From an uncultured Eubacteriales bacterium (lineage in GTDB: Bacteria; Bacillota; Clostridia; Lachnospirales; Lachnospiraceae), in assembly GCA_900321145.1 (NCBI GenBank), contig ONVB01000060.1:1-7888 (forward strand): 7,888 nt of DNA. Reading direction: 5' to 3'. The translations under genes were made by a program, and so were the position numbers. Shown in pieces: positions 6,060 to 7,888 of the stretch. How positions within the stretch are numbered: position 1 is the stretch's first letter; every line of letters starts with the position of its first letter. The notes under the pieces were generated by a model. The model ran no database searches, was not told the DNA's origin, and was given only the letters and a program-made list of their open reading frames with translations.

Positions 6060-6203
6060 GCAGCACGAGTGCAGTGTACAAAAGTTAAACAGGCCGTAGA
6101 GCGACGTCCCTTCTTAGCGAGGTTCCTCACGAGCTTAGAAGGGTTACGTCGTGAAACGGAGCGCGAGCGTCCTGTGTACTTTTCGTACCTGCGCTCGTGC
6201 TGC
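6060..6203. repeat. 144-bp imperfect inverted repeat (long hairpin element)
   Basis: Almost the whole gap between the ABC-F gene and trpS folds on itself. Paired blocks are 6060-6074 with 6189-6203 (15 bp, one G-U), 6076-6085 with 6178-6188 (10 bp, one bulge), 6089-6093 with 6171-6175, 6102-6107 with 6146-6151, 6108-6114 with 6137-6143 and 6116-6118 with 6133-6135: about 46 pairs in total. It begins 9 bp beyond the ABC-F stop codon. It has no gene and no strong T-run on either side, and I see no clear target-site duplication. It could be a MITE/REP-like dispersed element, an mRNA-stabilising or processing structure, or part of a structured RNA. Confidence 0.8.
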
Positions 6204-6212
6204 GTCATATCA

Positions 6213-7844
6213 TCAGTCATCATTCGTTGCAAAGTTCATAACCTGGCGCTTTCTTGCAAGCTCATCGCTCTCAAGGTACTCGTCGTATGTGGTCTGCTTA
6301 TCGATAAGTCCTCCGTTGTTCGTAAGCTCCATGATGCGGTTTGCCGTTGTCTGCACAAACTGGTGATCCTGGCAGGCAAAGAGACATACACCCGAGAACT
6401 TGATCAGCGCATTGTTCAGTGCGGTTATGGACTCCATATCAAGGTGGTTCGTGGGCTCGTCAAGTATAAGCACATTTGCTCCCATGATCATCATCTTGGA
6501 GAGCAGGCATCGAACCTTCTCACCTCCCGAGAGAACCTTGACCTTCTTCACACCGTCATCACCGGCGAAGAGCATCCTTCCGAGGAAACCACGGACGTAG
6601 GTGGTATCCTTGTCGTCAGAGTACTGAGCAAGCCAGTCAGCTATGATAAGGTCATTGTCAAACTCCTTGGTATTGTCCTTGGGGAAGTAGCCCTGTGTGG
6701 TGGTCACTCCCCACTTGTACTCTCCTTCGTCTGGCTCAAGCTCTCCGGCGAGTATCTGGAAGAGTGTCGTGGTCGCTATGGTATTCGGTCCCACGAAGGC
6801 TATCTTGTCCTCACGCCCGACCGTGAAGGATATATTGTCAAGCACCTTCACACCGTCTATGGTCTTGGAGATGTTCGAGACGGTGAGAACCTCATTTCCT
6901 ATATCTCTCTTAGGTCTGAAATCTATATAAGGATACTTTCTTGATGAAGGCTTGATCTCATCAAGCTCGATTTTCTCTAAAGCTCTCTTTCTCGAGGTAG
7001 CCTGCTTGGACTTGGAAGCATTTGCGGAGAAACGCTGGATGAATTCCTTCAACTCCTTGATCTTCTCCTCCTTCTTCTTGTTGGCTTCCTTCATCTGACG
7101 GATCATGAGCTGGCTTGACTCATACCAGAAGTCATAGTTGCCCGCATAAAGAGTTATCTTCGCGTAATCAATATCCGCGATCTGTGTGCAGACCTTGTTC
7201 AGGAAATATCTGTCGTGGGATACGACTATGACGGTATTCTCGAAATCGATCAGGAACTCCTCGAGCCATGCGATAGCGTCAAGGTCGAGGTGGTTCGTGG
7301 GCTCGTCGAGCAGAAGCACATCGGGGTTGCCGAAAAGTGCCTGTGCAAGCAGCACCTTCACCTTCAGATTGCCGTCAAGCTCGCTCATCTGCTTATAATG
7401 TATATCAGTGTCAACACCAAGACCGTTTAATAGCGTTGCCGCATCCGACTCGGCATTCCAGCCGTCCATCTCGGCAAATTCCGCCTCAAGCTCGGAAGCC
7501 TTTATGCCGTCTTCGTCGGAGAAATCCTCCTTCATGTAGATAGCGTCCTTCTCCTTCATGATGTCGTAAAGACGCTGATTTCCCATGATGACGGTATCAA
7601 GCACCGAGTATTCATCAAACTGGAAATGATCCTGACGCAGCATGGACAGCCTCTCTCCGTCGTTCATGATTACCTCGCCCTTTGAAGGCTCTATCTCTCC
7701 GGAAAGGATCTTCAGGAAGGTAGACTTTCCCGCACCGTTCGCTCCGATAAGTCCGTAGCAGTTGCCCTCGGTGAACTTGATATTTACATCTTCAAAGAGA
7801 GCCTTCTTTCCGAATCTCAGGGTTACGTTGTTTGCACTGATCAT
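6213..7844 (-). CDS. ykpA: ABC-F family ribosome-associated ATPase, YkpA/YbiT type
   Basis: A 543-residue soluble protein with two ABC ATPase domains and no membrane segment; the family acts on ribosomes as translation factors. NBD1 has Walker A GANGAGKST (34-42), a degenerate signature ELDGNLKVKV (155-164), Walker B VLLLDEPTNHLD (176-187) and an intact switch His in SHD (His210). The charged interdomain linker (about 240-305), rich in Lys/Glu with SANASKSKQATSRKRALEK, matches Gram-positive YkpA closely. NBD2 has a degenerate Walker A GPNTIATTT (352-360; Lys position is Thr358), intact signature LSGGEKVR (438-445), intact Walker B LILDEPTNHLD and CQD (491-493) where SHD is expected. ATG 7844 has a modest GAAAGGG about 8 nt upstream. 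There is no long resistance-type linker or C-terminal extension, so a housekeeping role is likelier than antibiotic resistance. The promoter lies outside the window. Confidence 0.93.
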   Translation of the reverse strand: MISANNVTLRFGKKALFEDVNIKFTEGNCYGLIGANGAGKSTFLKILSGEIEPSKGEVIMNDGERLSMLRQDHFQFDEYSVLDTVIMGNQRLYDIMKEKDAIYMKEDFSDEDGIKASELEAEFAEMDGWNAESDAATLLNGLGVDTDIHYKQMSELDGNLKVKVLLAQALFGNPDVLLLDEPTNHLDLDAIAWLEEFLIDFENTVIVVSHDRYFLNKVCTQIADIDYAKITLYAGNYDFWYESSQLMIRQMKEANKKKEEKIKELKEFIQRFSANASKSKQATSRKRALEKIELDEIKPSSRKYPYIDFRPKRDIGNEVLTVSNISKTIDGVKVLDNISFTVGREDKIAFVGPNTIATTTLFQILAGELEPDEGEYKWGVTTTQGYFPKDNTKEFDNDLIIADWLAQYSDDKDTTYVRGFLGRMLFAGDDGVKKVKVLSGGEKVRCLLSKMMIMGANVLILDEPTNHLDMESITALNNALIKFSGVCLFACQDHQFVQTTANRIMELTNNGGLIDKQTTYDEYLESDELARKRQVMNFATNDD

Positions 7845-7888
7845 AGTTTATTTCCCTTTCTGTTACTGTCTGAATAATAAGATTCTTC

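Noticed and set aside
6012..6212. A T-box riboswitch upstream of trpS
   Set aside because: Expected because trpS genes in Firmicutes are often T-box controlled. I found no conserved T-box sequence and no terminator/antiterminator pair; the structure present is a single long inverted repeat.
6069..6944. A 291-codon open frame on the plus strand opposite the ABC-F gene
   Set aside because: It starts inside the inverted repeat and runs antisense through conserved ABC motifs of the real gene. It shows no ribosome binding site that I can find and no recognisable protein features.

Overview
The window looks like chromosome of a low-to-mid GC Firmicute, most likely a Lachnospiraceae/Butyrivibrio-type Clostridia. 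This is inferred from strong AGGAGG-type ribosome binding sites, a clostripain-family lipoprotein, a YkpA-type ABC-F protein, an HPK10-type sensor kinase and A/T-rich sigma-A promoters. Nothing in the sequence fixes the genus. No phage, transposase, CRISPR or plasmid gene is visible.

Layout. At the left edge (1-552, +) is the C-terminal part of a GHKL sensor histidine kinase, cut just at its phospho-acceptor H-box. It runs convergently into a long minus-strand gene (574-2772) for a secreted, lipid-anchored clostripain-like cysteine protease. Upstream of that, also on the minus strand, are a small lipoprotein with a Gly-Ala-Glu repeat tail (2920-3474, with its own terminator at 2845-2879) and a 128-residue protein of unknown function (3532-3918). 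The intergenic stretch 3919-4261 holds a probable minus-strand promoter with a perfect palindrome over its -10 box, a family of GTGCC-type direct repeats, and an excellent plus-strand promoter for a tRNA-Pro(CGG) gene (4262-4335). The tRNA converges on a Uma2-family gene (4404-4949, -) and the two share one bidirectional terminator.

The right half is three minus-strand genes: an ABC-F translation ATPase (6213-7844), trpS (5001-6011) and the Uma2-like gene. trpS and the Uma2 gene are 51 bp apart and are probably co-transcribed. Between the ABC-F gene and trpS lies a 144-bp imperfect inverted repeat (6060-6203) that matches no gene and no T-box.

Taken together this is mostly ordinary chromosomal content: translation (trpS, tRNA-Pro, ABC-F), the cell envelope (two lipoproteins) and signalling (the kinase). 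The points most worth a second look are the long hairpin element at 6060-6203, the ABC-F protein in which every motif of one composite ATP site is degenerate while the other site is intact, and the compact operator-like region in front of the uncharacterised 128-residue gene. I do not see convincing evidence for a wholly new multi-gene system in this window.
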